A DNA stretch of 64,000 bases from Hanleya hanleyi. Its lineage: Eukaryota; Mollusca; Polyplacophora; Lepidopleurida; Hanleyidae. The DNA lies in the NCBI GenBank assembly GCA_036873755.1, contig JAVTVY010020465.1:19343-83342 (forward strand), in the 5' to 3' direction. This document shows, one piece after another, positions 47,071-59,185 of the stretch. Below the pieces are notes generated by a model. The model saw only the letters and a list, made by a program, of their open reading frames with translations, was not told the DNA's origin and made no database searches. The position numbers were made by a program, and so were the translations under genes. The first letter of the stretch is position 1, and every line of letters begins with the position of its first letter.

Positions 47071-49982
47071 ACATTTAACTGGTACAACATAATGCTTCAA
47101 TTTTTGTCACCAAACATGTTACTGTACCTTGAAAATTATTTAAAACGAGTGATTAGGAGAGTGTCAATCAGTGTGTTTCTATGCCATTAAACTTATCACA
47201 TTTGTGCAATGCATAAATTGCCACTGATAAAGCTACACTTTCTTGCATGCTGTAATCCCAGCACACCACTCACTGAAAACCAAGTCTATTATATCTATCA
47301 CTTTCATTTTTTGTTTCATTTGAGTTTTGGGTGCCCATACGTTTTTTGGAATGCAGCCCTGATCCTACTTGACTAAAAAAAAACAGGCTGAGGGGTCCAC
47401 GCACCTTTTAGGTGCTTGCCTGCAATTCATGTTAATTAATGTTGACAGAGTGCATAATCTGTGAAATATTTATATTTATGACTGGGACTTCCTCTTTTAT
47501 AACATATTTTGTTTGTTTATATATGCTGGGTCAGATTTGTTGAAGGACAAAACTAATTGTTATAATTGTTAAGAATCACCATTTAATGTCCACTAAATGA
47601 AGTGCAATATTCTGTTAGACAAGGGTATCCCAGCAGCCTTTGCAGCGCTGCCTGACAACTACCGCGTGGGCTAAAGAAAGGCATAGCGACGTATTCACTT
47701 AGCCCAGGCAGACCGCGCTTCTCGCCGTTAAATCGTATTTCCTTGACGTTTGCGGCTGGTAATCGTTTGGAATCGAAAAGATATTGTTAATAAGGTAACA
47801 TTTAACAGCTGAAAGGATCAATTGTGTGGTAAAGACTCCAGGAAAGAGTAATAAACAGCTCTAAATAACCCTCAACAGTGAGCTACAGGGCGCTAACCCA
47901 GCCGTTAAAATCCTGGGGTTAACACAGCGGCAACACCGTTATTGTCGGCATATAGCACGGATAATCTGTTTTAATTTCCCCCCATAAAGCTGTTAATTAT
48001 CCATATTCAATGATTGACTTATTAACTCTGACAAGTTTGTTTGGTGATATATCAAATTATTTCTTCATTGCAATACTACAGATTCTATTTTTGTGTATAT
48101 TACCAATAAATAGTTTGTTAACTTTTGAATATGATATTGTTCATGCATATATGTGATTAACTGTGATAATTGTTTTAATTGTTGCTTCTGTATGCAATGC
48201 TCATTGTTACAATACTCGGTATTTCTGTTGGTTATATGTGTGTATCAATGTGGAAGTGGCTGACTGCCCTTCCCACAGAAAGTCTAACAATAATATTATG
48301 CCCTGGAGAACTAGAATCGTTCCTTGTCTTCTTCTAATCAATTATTCAATTGATTTTATTCCTGTTCAAATAGGAGGATTACTATCACTTCCCCAAAGTG
48401 CCAAAATGTTTTACCAGTGTAAGATTTACCAGTGTGAAATGGGCCTGACATCTTTCCACATCTAATTACTATCTAACAAACAACATGTTCTTTGTTGGAT
48501 AGTAATGTACAACGCCAACTATCCAATCAGATTCTGTAATTGCCACTTCCTGTTTGTCGATTTCGGACCAGTTAACCAATCAACTGACAGAACTAGCACT
48601 TCCTGATTATCTTCTGGTCCTATTGCGCCAGACTCTCATTGATCAACCAATAAAATGTGTTCACCAGGCTTGTGTTTATTTGTTGATGCGATTCAAACAA
48701 AATGTATTGTTTTCTATTTTTTATGGCTCATATTTATATGTACAAATCTACCATTGCCAAGTTTTTGTTCTCCCTTCATTTTGAGGACATTATTTTGGAG
48801 TGATTAATTTGTAAAACAATCAGAATTGATTATGGTGTTAGAAATAGGTCTTAATCATGTATGGCAATCTATGTTCCAAAACTGGTTCAGGAAAAATATA
48901 TGATGCAGTGAGCGCAATTTACCACAGTGCTATAAGTTATTTGTGAATACAAATGACCTCATTTATTCGCATACACACACTTTTGCATGCATTGAGTTTA
49001 ACTGACCATGTGTCTTTTACATTTCTTATTTGTTTACATCGGTGCACAAGATGATGTGTAAATTGAATTAAATTGACATTAAATTATGTATTTGTTTTAA
49101 AAAAAATTTAACTGCTTATAATTTTATATTTGAATGTTGTCGTTGTTTGTCTTCAAGTTGATCGGTAAACCAACAGATATTATTCTCTGGAGCAAATCAA
49201 ATCTCTTGGTGCTTTATATTCTCTAGATGCTACCTGCTCCCTTATGCTTCGTTACAACCGGCGGTGGCCTGAAAATAAGTATTCAAATGCAAATTATAAT
49301 GCAATCATGTACAAGTTTGAACATGACATTGATTTAGTCTTCCACTATCAGTGGTTTATACTAATATTTTCAACATAGCAATGGTAAATCCTCCAAATCT
49401 TCAATCACATGAAGTGAAATTACCCTCCATAAATCAGGGGTTGATCAAATTTATTATAGAACAGGAAGTTGACAACATGGTCCATTATGTCATATTTTTC
49501 ATTCATATTTTTTATGTTTTTTTTTCTTCTTGGGTGATCAAATTTATTAGAAAAACTGATTCATGTTTTTCCACAAAATTGGGGGTGATTGAATTTTGAT
49601 CGGTTGATTGAATTATTAGAGGATTTACCTAACCAGTAATGAGTTTTCATTGATTTATGTCTGAAATGTAGTTGAAAGGGACAAATCCTATTCACTCACT
49701 TGATTTATGTCACCCAGTGACAGCAGATATATCTTGAGTTCATATAATTGGGTGTTCCTCCGAGATGTCGGGAGGCATGGGAATTCCTAGATATTTATAA
49801 ATATACATATGAATTCTTCATACTAAAATACATGTGAAGTCCATGAATAAATGTGTTCTTGATTTTCATGATCGTCTAGCTCTCTGATTTTGTTGCTTTA
49901 CTTCTCTGGGTATGTTCAACTTCTTCTATACTCCAAGATATGGCGAGTGCTGTACAGCTTGATTGAATATTTATGCAAATGT
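47071..49982. other. 3' flank; no gene seen
   Basis: Contains a small hairpin (16-nt arms 48465-48480 and 48491-48506) and a SINE-tail-like fragment near 49665-49695. A more GC-rich stretch lies at 47620-47960. Open frames up to 100 codons show no recognisable domain. Confidence 0.4.
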
Positions 49983-50019
49983 TAGTACTAATATTGAAAG
50001 GACTGAGCTATACCATTGC

Positions 50020-50520
50020 GAGGAAGCATAATGAGGGTTGTATGACCTTTGGCCTGGGACCTTGGTTCTAGTAGGACAGAGATCATGGAGTGCTTGGAGC
50101 AGCTTGGAGATAGTAATCAATAGTAGAGAAAGCACAGAGAATGGACAGAGATGCCTGGGTGATGTATGTGATATTTTAGTGTGCATGTGCAGTTGAGTAG
50201 TGGAGAAAGGGCATTCACATGGAAGTGTTTGAGCGATGGTTGGGCCATACGTGGTCCAAATTAGGTGTATATGGTGTCGTATTGAAGCTCTTGCGGTGCA
50301 TAAGCTTGGGATGCTGTCCTTGATGTAAAGCCCTGGTGCGCGGTCGTGGAATAGTAGCGAAAAATGTTGCATGGGAATGTTTGAGTGTGATATGTGACAT
50401 ACATGGTCCCATGGTGTTGTATTGAAGCTCTTGTTGGATACAATAAGGCTGGCGTGATATGCACACTAGGGGAGTAGTAGAGAAAAGGCATGTTTGGATG
50501 TGCGCATACATAACGGGGTT
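50020..50520 (-). repeat. Terminal repeat units, left end of the Polinton-like element
   Basis: On the minus strand, 'agcttcaata' recurs at about 50290 and 50425 with 'tttctctactactc' and 'catgcgc'-like blocks between. The units are inverted relative to those at 56930-57990. Confidence 0.65.
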
Positions 50521-50700
50521 TAGTACAAAAAGTAAAAGTGGGCCACCTTGAACTTGTTTGAAGCATGTCCTCCCCAGACCCGCATCCCTATGCAGCGAAT
50601 GCAACGACAGTTGATACACTTTGAGTGGTAGTCCAGGCAAGGGTAGACGCCACATCCACAGATGTAGTAGTTGTGAGAGTCCGCTATTACTGGACTATGA
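50520..50700 (-). pseudogene. Unrecognised cysteine-rich reading frame
   Basis: One minus-strand frame reads 'YYICGCGVYPCLDYHSKC' and continues 'INCRCIRC'. The dense Cys pairs are like a zinc-binding protein. It is short, lies at the inner edge of the left terminal repeat, and has no family I recognise. It may be a fragment of a gene of the surrounding element, or chance. Confidence 0.25.
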
Positions 50701-50739
50701 CAGACAGCCATCCTAGATGCTTGGAACATGAACGATCAT

Positions 50740-52480
50740 GCCAGGACCAGCGATAACTCGTCAGCCTGACGGTGCTGTCAACCCTTATAGTACTGACCAT
50801 GATACTGTGGCGATGACCGTCATTTTCTCAAAAACGACTCTTTTCAGTCTCCATGTCTTAAGAAAGAGAGACAACCAACTATGCACACTCTTATATTCAT
50901 GTACCCTTGCATCATCCTTCACACATGCACCTATGTGTCCCCATTGGGGCTAAATATTGCACTATTCTGATGGGTTAGTTCAAAGTTGGTTAGTTGAATG
51001 AGAGAACAAGACAGTATTGCATGTCAACCATTTTATTATCTCAGTGTTACATCATGCCCAAGCTGGGAAGGCACCCTCGGGATGTTCTTGTTTGTATGTC
51101 GGCCATGTTCACTCAGTGAGCAGCCGTTCTTGTTAGGTTGTGTGTTAAAGTCGTAAAATGATAGGGTGGTTTGTCAGTTTGGTCCCAAGCCAATGCATCC
51201 AAGGTGTCTATCTGGATCAAAGCTGTCTCCAGCGAGGCACGATGGGTGATGGATAAATGGTTGACCGAAGATTTGGATATTGGTGATAAGATGGTGATAT
51301 TGGTGATCTTACAGTTACTCTGATTCTATGGTATAGGGTGTACATGAAGGCTGGATTGAGTAGTAAGGCGGTGGCTTGATTTTTTAAGATCACCTCAACA
51401 TAGCTTTTTAGACTGGTAAGATCACCTCAACGTAGTTTCTTAGACTGTTAAGATCGATGAGGTAGCAATTTAGATATATTGAATAACTCCGTGGTGTATC
51501 TCAGTCACCAGATGAGCATCAGGCAAGGTCTTGCTGGGTACTACCACAAGGCCATCCACGAATTGCACCCGACCTTCATCAAAAGTATGGGTTGGCATGG
51601 CTGAATCCACAGATTTCTCCAATGGTTGGATGGTATGTAGTTGGGTAGACACAACCCATAGTGTGGTAATTGGACCCTCTGCCTTGACGCTGACCTCTTT
51701 CGGCTCCTCAACCCTCAAAGTGCCTGCGGCATAGGGTATCTTTCATGCATGACACATTGATGGCGACTCAATTGTGCAGTTTGAAGACTCGATCACAATC
51801 CTAACATGGATACCTGGGTGCCTCATGGAGTACCGGTAACCCTTTTAGTGTGAACTGGCAAGACTATTAAATGTACATATATCCCAGCAGATTGTATCTT
51901 TATACCGGGTAAGGATAGCCATGGCTGTCAGAGACCTGATGTTGTAGATTGTCCAGGCGATTCAATGTTTACACCGTGACCGCTGGGAATTCCTTCTTCT
52001 TATGATCTATCGTTGGTACAACCGGTTCAAACTAGTTTGAAACCATTTGTACATGATGACGCCATTGCGAAGGAATGAAATGTGGATGGGTGGGCTCTTC
52101 CTCGACGCGGAGATCAATCTACATAGGTTCCTCAACTCGGGACAGTGGATCGACAGATGTGGACTTCTCAAATCGAGGCGAGCGACCTACAAGGGTGCTA
52201 AATCATCCATACTCCAGAGTGGTGAAAGGTGATGTGGGAAAAGTCTGTGGATGACACGTTGATGACGGCTCAATTGGCTGGGGTGTTTGAAGACGACACA
52301 CAATCTGCATATAGGTGCGTGGGCCATCGCCTAATGGATGGCACGTTTGTGTCAGTGCAAATTGTCCGGACAATGATTGTCTCCCCACAGCTAGTAAGGT
52401 AAACTTCCCTTCTTCAATGTGTCATGAAGGCCGATGTGGCTATAATCCATGCACTCTTCTTTCTCAGTTTGATCATTTTG
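50740..52480. other. Interior of the Polinton-like element; no gene assigned
   Basis: Short minus-strand frames exist, such as 51470-51718 containing 'FVDGLVVVPSKTLPDAHLV', but none could be tied to a family. Near-repeats of 'gatgacggctcaattggc' type occur at about 51758 and 52260. Confidence 0.35.
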
Positions 52481-52486
52481 CCCAGC

Positions 52487-52572
52487 TGGGCCAGGATAGC
52501 TGAGTGGTCTAAAACTCCAGCCCTACGTGTTGGTTTGCGCAGGCGGGTTGGGATTGAATCCTACCCTTGACT
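52487..52572 (+). other. tRNA-Leu-like pseudogene or SINE head
   Basis: Contains an A-box-like 'tagctgagtggtctaa' and a B-box-like 'gggattgaatcc' at class II tRNA spacing. The acceptor ends do not pair well, 'gccagga' against 'cccttgac', so it is not a functional tRNA. Confidence 0.4.
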
Positions 52573-52999
52573 CAAGTTTGTACCACAAGTCTGTTACTAC
52601 ATTGAAATAAAACACGCAATTACAAGCGTTTGGTCCGTCATTCATAACTCAGCCGTCGTCCATTAGAGAATATCCGCGTCCATAATCCAAAGACCTATTC
52701 CATAGCACCAAATTCAAAAAGACAATCATAGTATACATAAACATAGGCTTGTCATAGGCAAGACCGGTTGTTGGGAGAGATCTGTTTTAATCTTATTCAT
52801 TGATCAATGAGAAGCTGAGAACAATAACTTCAGCCCAGAAGGTGACTTGTACATTGGAATGGTCTTTGATAATTCATACATCAACACATCTCGCTCTTAG
52901 GCCTGTGGGTACTCGTCAAACACCTGCATGATACTGGGCATAGGGTATTGATTGGAATGATGCTAGAGATAAAACTGACAGTGTCTGCATATGCCACTG

Positions 53000-54025
53000 C
53001 TGAGGCCTTGCAATGCTTCACCGTTCCAACATCAGGCCTCTGTGCCGTCGTTCATGAAGGGAGTCAGAACATTGTCCGGGTCGATCCATTGGGTCCGTTG
53101 AGAACGTAGGTGGCAGGGTACACACGGTCTGGTTTGAAAACGTCTCTAGTAAACACTCATTGAAAGATGGTGACTGTCCATGGGTCACCCTCGAGCACGT
53201 TTGCACTCTGCGCCGAGTCCATGTTAGGTGGCAATGTCTCACACAGTACGTTTCGCGTCTTTTCAACGATGTTGTCGAATTCGGGGTAGCAAATCACAAT
53301 GTGCTCCAGAGGACTCGTGCAAAGAGAATTTCCAACTGTAAGTTGTCTTGTTTGACGAGGCTGCGTTTTTGTCGTAGCAGAGCAACGTGTACCTGCTACC
53401 GAATTCCTCCAATTGATGTGATTCCTTTCGTCCTGGTTTATTTGACCTGTCGCTGTAAACAGGTTCCGATAGGTCCAAATGAAATTGGTCACCATCTACA
53501 CGGTTCATTGGGTGTTTTAGTGTGGTTGACCTGACCTGCTGTCAATCCACATGCAGGGTCACAAAATTCATGTTGATTTTGTTTTAATGGAACTTGTTCC
53601 CTTCGAAGGCTAGCTTGAAACTGATATTCTCACACAGGCTAGGATCAACCGCTTGGGCAGTTCCCCCAAGAATAAATTTTCTTGGTTGGCGCTCCTATTC
53701 CCTACAGGCACAGATAACACTTTGATGTGCACACATCAGATAGAGTATAGGGCGGGTTTTTCTTCAATGCTTGTAGAAAAAAAAGCAATTGACTGGCTTC
53801 TCGGCTGTACGACAACAGTCTTGATGTAGGCAAGATTGAGGTACATGTTGGTCGAGTCACTGATGAATTCGTCGATGAGGGAAATGTCTAGCTGCTGAAG
53901 CATAGAGAATCGTCGACCCCACCGCAACACCGTTGGCGAGTCTGGGCCCGTCTACATTGTAAATCTTGGTTACGTTTGAGCTAAATCACTGTAAGCCGTA
54001 TGCGCGTTGCTGATAGGGAATTAAT
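53000..54025 (-). pseudogene. Penton-like minor capsid remnant of the Polinton-like element
   Basis: Scattered minus-strand pieces resemble the minor capsid (penton-like, jelly-roll) protein found in Mavericks/Polintons and adintoviruses. The best piece, within 53736-53930, reads 'LQQLDISLIDEFISDSTNMY' and sits just after an 'AYSDLAQT' piece near 53970-54000. Further pieces in other frames are at 53263-53508 ('GDQFHLDLSEPVYSD') and 53157-53330 ('LEHIVICYPEFDNIVEKTRN'). In-frame stops and frame changes between the pieces mean no protein can be made. The assignment rests on pattern similarity and on the adjacent integrase, so it is moderate. Confidence 0.5.
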
Positions 54026-54029
54026 GGAG

Positions 54030-54673
54030 CCTGTGTCATTGAAGGGAGATGTTCCATCCATAGCTGGTGACTTTGACTTTGCTGATCTGCATTTGGTCAC
54101 TACGCTGGAATTTATATTTACATGGACGTTGTATTGGGTGACTGGGGTACTAGACGTCTTCGTTGTGCTTGCGTTGATGGGGCCCCTCCGGATACTGCGG
54201 TAATAGGCCCGATTTTACGTACCTGTTCACAAGTTTCGGGAGCACATCGATGTACCGCTTTATATTCTCGGCCGTAAACTGTTTGTACATCCGTCCTATA
54301 AGGATGCGAATAAACCTTTGAACGACCGAGGCATTGGTCTCGTTGTAGATGTGGAAGAAGAAGATCTAGTGGGTTTTCACAAACGGTTGGAAGGGTTTAT
54401 TGAGAAATTCTGTCCCTTCATTGGAATGTAAGTGTATGCAAGTTTGTGCTCAGCCTTGAAAATCCGTTTGAACGCGTTATGATTTTGTGTACGCTGGGTA
54501 CGACCGAGGCATATTTTGATAGAATATTGATGCAGGTCACCAAATACTTGTTGCTGTCGTGTTTAACAAATGCAATCGACCAGTTCCGCCTGCAATTGGC
54601 TGCCCATGCCCCCGACGGTCACCCGGTCACGTGAAAAATTACTCTTGGCAGCTCGATGTAACTGGGTTTTACG
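54030..54673 (-). pseudogene. Polinton-type integrase remnant, core and C-terminal part
   Basis: Minus-strand pieces follow the order of a retroviral-type (RVE) integrase of Polintons. 'GSQLQAELVD' carries the first catalytic Asp near 54590-54620. 'KYLVTCINILSKYASVVP' has Asn where the second Asp is expected. 'SNEGTEF' comes next, then 'HIYNETNASVVQRF' with the catalytic Glu and 'RYIDVLPKLVNRYV'. 'DQMQISKVK' near 54070-54095 looks like the C-terminal chromodomain-side motif. Breaks: several frame changes between 54430 and 54600, an in-frame TAG at 54366-54368, and a TAG at 54150-54152. It is not functional. The N-terminal part lies at 55549-55690, beyond an insertion. Confidence 0.72.
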
Positions 54674-55526
54674 ATCTGACGACGATACAGCTCACCAATC
54701 TCCAATGTACGAGTTGTCACAGCGAAACAGCTCACCAATTACCAGTATACGAGTTGTCAGAGCATTTCTATCATAGCTCTCTAGATTTGTATCTAATACC
54801 GCTTATGCCGGTGCTAGGGGCCGTGTGGTCATATCATCCAAGTTGCCACATGAACAGGTACAATAAAAGCGTACCTGAGATACAACACATATCACGAATC
54901 GTTAGATTCTTGGTATGTGCTTTAGAATAGGTTAACCAGAAGACTATTCTGTGAAGTCATGTGACGCAGTCAGTATGTCGGCACCTCTTCCCACTTCCCT
55001 TATATGTGTTGTAATTTTTACCTGTATATGGCGAGATTCTGCTGGTGGACGTTTCGTCCCCGAGGCCCGCCCCCTGTACAGACCTTTTGGTCTTTGATAT
55101 ATGTTGGCATTTGTGGGAAGTTGATGCTGGGTCGACATCGGGCGTTACAGACTAGTCTTTTGTGTTAATTGCCGTCATTTACATCTGACGACGATACAGC
55201 TCACCAATCTCCAATGTACGAGTTGTCACAGCGAAACAGCTCACCAATTACCAGTATACGAGTTGTCAGAGCATTTCTATCATAGCTCTCTAGATTTGTA
55301 TCTAATACCGCTTATGCCGGTGCTAGGGGGCGTGTGGTCATATCATCCAAGTTGCCACATGAACAGGTACAATAAAAGCGTACCTGAGATACAACACATA
55401 TCACGAATCGTTAGATTCTTGGTATGTGCTTTAGAATAGGTTAACCAGAAGACTATTCTGTGAAGTCATGTGACGCAGTCAGTATGTCGGCACCTCTTCC
55501 CACTTCCCTTATATGTGTTGTAATTT
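54674..55526. repeat. 509-bp tandem duplication (1.7 copies)
   Basis: 54674-55017 is repeated at 55183-55526 with a single mismatch in 344 bp (C at 54821, G at 55330) and an exact offset of 509 bp. The block sits between the N-terminal and core parts of the integrase remnant, so it is an insertion in that gene. The copies do not begin TG or end CA, which argues against LTRs. Confidence 0.95.
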
Positions 55527-55548
55527 AACCGAAGGCTTGGAATTCCGA

Positions 55549-55690
55549 TCAACGGATCCCCTTGGCTTTGGTTGATCGATAGAGGGCGTTCACTCCACTA
55601 TACGCGATGGTGCTCTGATAAGAGTTATACAATGTGTTCAACATCTTCTCCCAGCTCATCATGCTGATGACTGATGCAGGCCCTGGACCT
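55549..55690 (-). pseudogene. Polinton-type integrase remnant, N-terminal part
   Basis: An open stretch reads 'SWEKMLNTLYNSYQSTIAYS' followed by 'GVNALYRSTKAKGIR' and a TGA at 55549-55551. The 'P.S..gGV..LYR..K..G' layout is that of the zinc-binding N-terminal region of Polinton-type integrases. The rest of the gene continues at 54673 after the 853-bp insertion. Confidence 0.6.
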
Positions 55691-55699
55691 AAGCTTTAT

Positions 55700-56140
55700 T
55701 TATTTTGTCCCGAGGTCATCATTAGGTATAACTTCATTGGGCTCTGTCAGTGCGTCTTCCAAGGCCGCTTTGACTGCCAACACCTAGGATGACCGGTTCT
55801 CGACAATCACGTCTACATCCGGCACGGGATGTTCGAAGGCAGACTATAGATCTGGTGGATTGTGTATTGCATCGTGGGTTCATTCAGCCAAGCCAATTGG
55901 GCAAAAAAGGAGCCGCGTAGGACGTAGACATCGTTTCCGTTCAGTTCGCCACTCAATACCCGTTTGAATTTTCCACAACACTACGGAACAGCCGAATGAC
56001 AGTCGGCTGGGGTTGTGTCGGATCACTATCGCACACATCCCCATTGTTTTCGATGATCTGGACTCGCTTATAATACACGTGTAGGAAGACCTCGGAAGTA
56101 AGGCTGGGTATCCCGAAATGCTTTTAAAGTGGTCCGCGCC
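55700..56140 (-). pseudogene. Unassigned gene remnant of the Polinton-like element
   Basis: Consecutive minus-strand pieces look protein-coding but are broken. 'TSEVFLHVYYKRVQIIENNG' lies near 56040-56100 and 'TVIRLFRSVVENSNGY' before a TGA near 55945. 'FFAQLAWLNEPTMQYTIHQI' is in another frame, and 'VKAALEDALTEPNEVIP' ends at a TAA at 55700-55702. I do not recognise the family. Position directly upstream of the integrase on the same strand suggests it belonged to the same element. Confidence 0.45.
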
Positions 56141-56929
56141 TGCACATATTACGTTGAGAGCGTGCCGATGACGTCAACGGTTCAAGATCAAATCTTGATC
56201 TTCATCTCTACATGAGACACACCTGTCTTTCTCTACTACTCACCGCATGCGCATGGGCGCATCCACAAATTGCGCATCCGAAAATGCGGTTTCTAGGGTG
56301 CACTCCACACTTGCCACGGTTTCGCACAAAGTCGCTCCTCCCTAATTTCATAATAAGGAAGCATGACAGCATGGTAATTCTTCCTGCCTTTCTACTAAAT
56401 GATATCTATAGTATCACCCTGCTGGACGTAACCCTTTCTCCAAACGAGGATATAACAATTGTTGTTGATCACACCTACGCGGCACTACAGAGTTAATTGT
56501 GTCCGGAAATGAATATCTGGCAGGCCAAAATCCGCACTTTTTCGGGGAGCGAAAATGTTGATTCCTTTATGGTGATAAAATTTTACAAAAAACGAGTAGG
56601 TCGACCCCCTGTTTTTTTGCCATTTTAAATTGTCCATTGGACGGGAAACGCTTTAAAATGCATAAAAAGAAAATCATTTCGTACGTTTTCTCTGGGTTGT
56701 GGGTCGAATTTGACACATTTTCATACATTTTATGGAGTTTTTTAGGAAAGTTGAAGAAGGTTTAAGGAAGATTGCATGTCTTTCATTCAATAGCTGAATT
56801 ATCTCCTGAAATAATAGCATGAGTGTGCCCATTTAGAAAATATAGACTTTTACAGGGGGTAAAGATTTTACATCTATTTATGGCCGAAGACGCGAACCCA
56901 TACCTGCTTTTAGCCGCACATCATTTAGG
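56141..56929. other. Right interior of the Polinton-like element; no gene assigned
   Basis: A terminal-repeat-like block ('tctctactactcaccgcatg') lies at 56220-56260. The rest shows no recognisable coding remnant. Confidence 0.35.
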
Positions 56930-58154
56930 TGTGGAATGCACCTCTATACTTCTCCGTGTACATGCGCATATCACAGATAAACCATCACCAGGACACTGTG
57001 CGAGAGCTTCAACATGGCACAATACACTTCACATTTGGATCACGTATCACCCACCTATCGCCCAAACACTCCCATGCGCATTTGCACTCTATCTACGACT
57101 GCGCATGCACGTATCATAGGTCAACGGGGACAACACCCTAGTCTTACTCTACACCATGGGATCTTCAATACGACATTGTGCGACACATTTCGACCGATGG
57201 TGGCCCATATATACCCATTTTACACATCAGAAATTGCGCTTTCTCACCCATTGATGGCTTCATTGGAGTTCCTCGAGATTCCACACGCATCTCCATAGTG
57301 TATAAGGGTATGTAGGAAGGCATGTTCTCAGTGCGCATCCGCTTTCTCTAGTACCCTAGTCCGCATGGGCATCATGACGCCAATAGAACACCACGACCCT
57401 GAGATCCCTCCAGCCACATTGTACAACGTGTTATCCCCACATACTCGCCCCTATGGGTCAGTGTGTAGGGGTATAGAGATAGGCATGTCACCAGTGCGCA
57501 GCCGAGCATGCCGTTTTCTCTACTACTGACCCAGAATGCGCATGCGCGTATCACCGGTCAACGTGAACAGCACACACCGTATTCTTTGAATCCGACCGAA
57601 TAACTGGGTCAGTCATTCATATGAGCGAACTACTTTTCATATGCTCACCTCATATAAACGGCGAAAATAATCTCAAGATTCATTCCTCTCAACGTTAGGT
57701 CAACAGAGGTATAATGCAGAATGAAAAGTAATCTGAACTTACCATAAATATCGATTTTACTTTATATGATGTCACTTCCGATGGTGTGCTGTCCGAAAAT
57801 CTGAATGGTGGCTGGGATATTATTATGCCGCTGTGAGGTGGTTGCCCATGGGCATCACCCAGTCTTATGCTACACTACGAGGGCTTCAATACGACATAGT
57901 ACACGCCATGTTCGGACCACGTTATGGCCCATAGATCGCCCAAATACGCCCATGCACCTTTGCTCTTTCTCTGTGCTTCTTTTAGTCATCTAGTCTTCTC
58001 TGGAGTCTCTCCAATTATCTGCCCTATTCATCCCTAGCCCAGAGCCAAAGTACCAGGTCAAAGGTCGAACTAACCTCACACAACCATCATTAAACCCTTA
58101 TTTCGTCTCCCAACGACGCCTCACAATGGGTATGGATCAGTCATTTTAGTACTA
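56930..58154 (+). repeat. Terminal repeat units, right end of the Polinton-like element
   Basis: Diverged units of about 145-155 bp recur with 'gagcttcaatacgac', 'tcgcccaaacactcccatgc' and 'gcgcatgcacgtatcat' near 57005, 57150, 57480 and 57875. The outermost part, 57960-58154, pairs with 49983-50150 in inverted orientation. Confidence 0.65.
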
Positions 58155-58740
58155 CCAGCGTTTAACCTCACTTGTTATAAGACGGTCGACTACCTCTGCA
58201 GAGGGAATAAATGGTTCTCGTTGTGTAGACACCTGCTTGTCTTTCTAACTACTCTAAACCAGCTGAATAAAAGTTAAGCACCGAATTTATTACTTCAAAT
58301 TAACTCCTGTCCCTCAGCACTAACCTCCCCCCGCCCTCCGTTCCCGCCGCTGTCCGTCATTATTGAACTAACTTTCGTTATAATGTATTATACTATAATC
58401 CCAACGTGATATTGTGGGTATATGAAGTTGAAAAGTTTCAGCTCTTATCATTGCTATTAAAGCTGTACTTTCTGTCTGTCTGTACGTGTTTTTACCTGCG
58501 GCACGCAGGTCTACGGGAGGCTCGCGTTGTTGTTGTTCTTGTTGTTCTTGTTCTTCTTGTGACTTTTTGAAATGCGCATGCGCTAAGAGAGTGTGATCTC
58601 TGCCACACTTTTCTTTTCCCCCTCCAATCTCACATGACAACACTGCATTCAAGCGCGTTTGAATTCGTTTGCAACTATATTCGGTGGAATGAATTATTGC
58701 TTCGTTAATTTCCGGATTGGATTTATTATACATGAGAATA
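58155..58740. other. No gene assigned; one unexplained 143-codon frame
   Basis: A minus-strand frame from 58368 to 58799 encodes 143 residues with a glutamine/glutamate-rich patch (QEEQEQQEQQQRE). It overlaps the first unit of the next repeat and shows no domain, so it is probably fortuitous. Confidence 0.3.
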
Positions 58741-59185
58741 GTGTGAATAACGTCAAAGGACCTATGAAGTAGGGTAGGCATTAGGACTCCGACACGCACT
58801 GGACTCTTGGACCCCCAGTTGAAATCCTGCCAATATTAAGATGGGCACGGCTCAAGTTAGAATCACCAGTGATTTTGATCAAAAATCAACAGAAATTTTC
58901 ATCAAAGTAGGTCAGCTTGAAACATGCTGGCAACAGTCCCCTAATGCACCTTCATGCCCAGTGTGAATAACGTCACAGGACATAAGAAGTAGGGTAGGCA
59001 TTAGGACTCCTACGCACGCTGAACTCGTGGACCCCCAGTTGAAATCCTGCCTATATTAAGATAGGCACGGCTCAAGTTAGTTTCACCAGTGATTTTAATT
59101 AAAAATCAACAGAAATTTTCATCAAAAGTAAGTCAGCTCGAAACATGCTGGTGACAGTCCCCTAATGCACCTTCATGCCAAAAAT
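58741..59185 (+). repeat. 220-bp tandem repeat, two copies
   Basis: 'gtgtgaataacgtca.agga' at 58741 recurs at 58961, followed in both by 'gaagtagggtaggcattagg', 'ggacccccagttgaaatcct' and 'cagtcccctaatgcaccttc'. The copies differ by scattered substitutions. Confidence 0.93.

Larger units (their letters stand above)
49983..58154. mobile_element. Degraded Maverick/Polinton-like element, about 8.2 kb
   Basis: Both sides carry diverged inverted copies that begin at TAGTACTA (49983-49990 and 58147-58154). Inward, both share 'tacc(c)attg.gagg', 'aatga.ggttgt.tg', 'acctttg.cctgg' and 'gcacagagaa'. Further in are ~140-155-bp units with 'gagcttcaatacgacac' (minus strand at 50020-50520, plus strand at 56930-57990). 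Between them lie minus-strand remnants of a Polinton-type integrase and a penton-like minor capsid protein. No DNA polymerase B, ATPase or protease was recognised, and complete elements are usually 15-20 kb, so this looks deleted as well as mutated. No 6-bp target duplication could be confirmed. Confidence 0.68.

Noticed and set aside
49257..49600. Possible additional exons downstream of the SCARB2-like gene
   Set aside because: The coding sequence ends properly at 45268 and no family motif or matching phase was found further on.
54674..55526. LTR retrotransposon or TRIM with 344-bp terminal repeats
   Set aside because: The repeats lack TG...CA ends, primer-binding site and target duplication; a 509-bp tandem duplication explains them.
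58368..58799. 143-codon minus-strand frame with a Q/E-rich patch
   Set aside because: No domain, overlaps a tandem repeat unit, and no sign of purifying constraint could be assessed.
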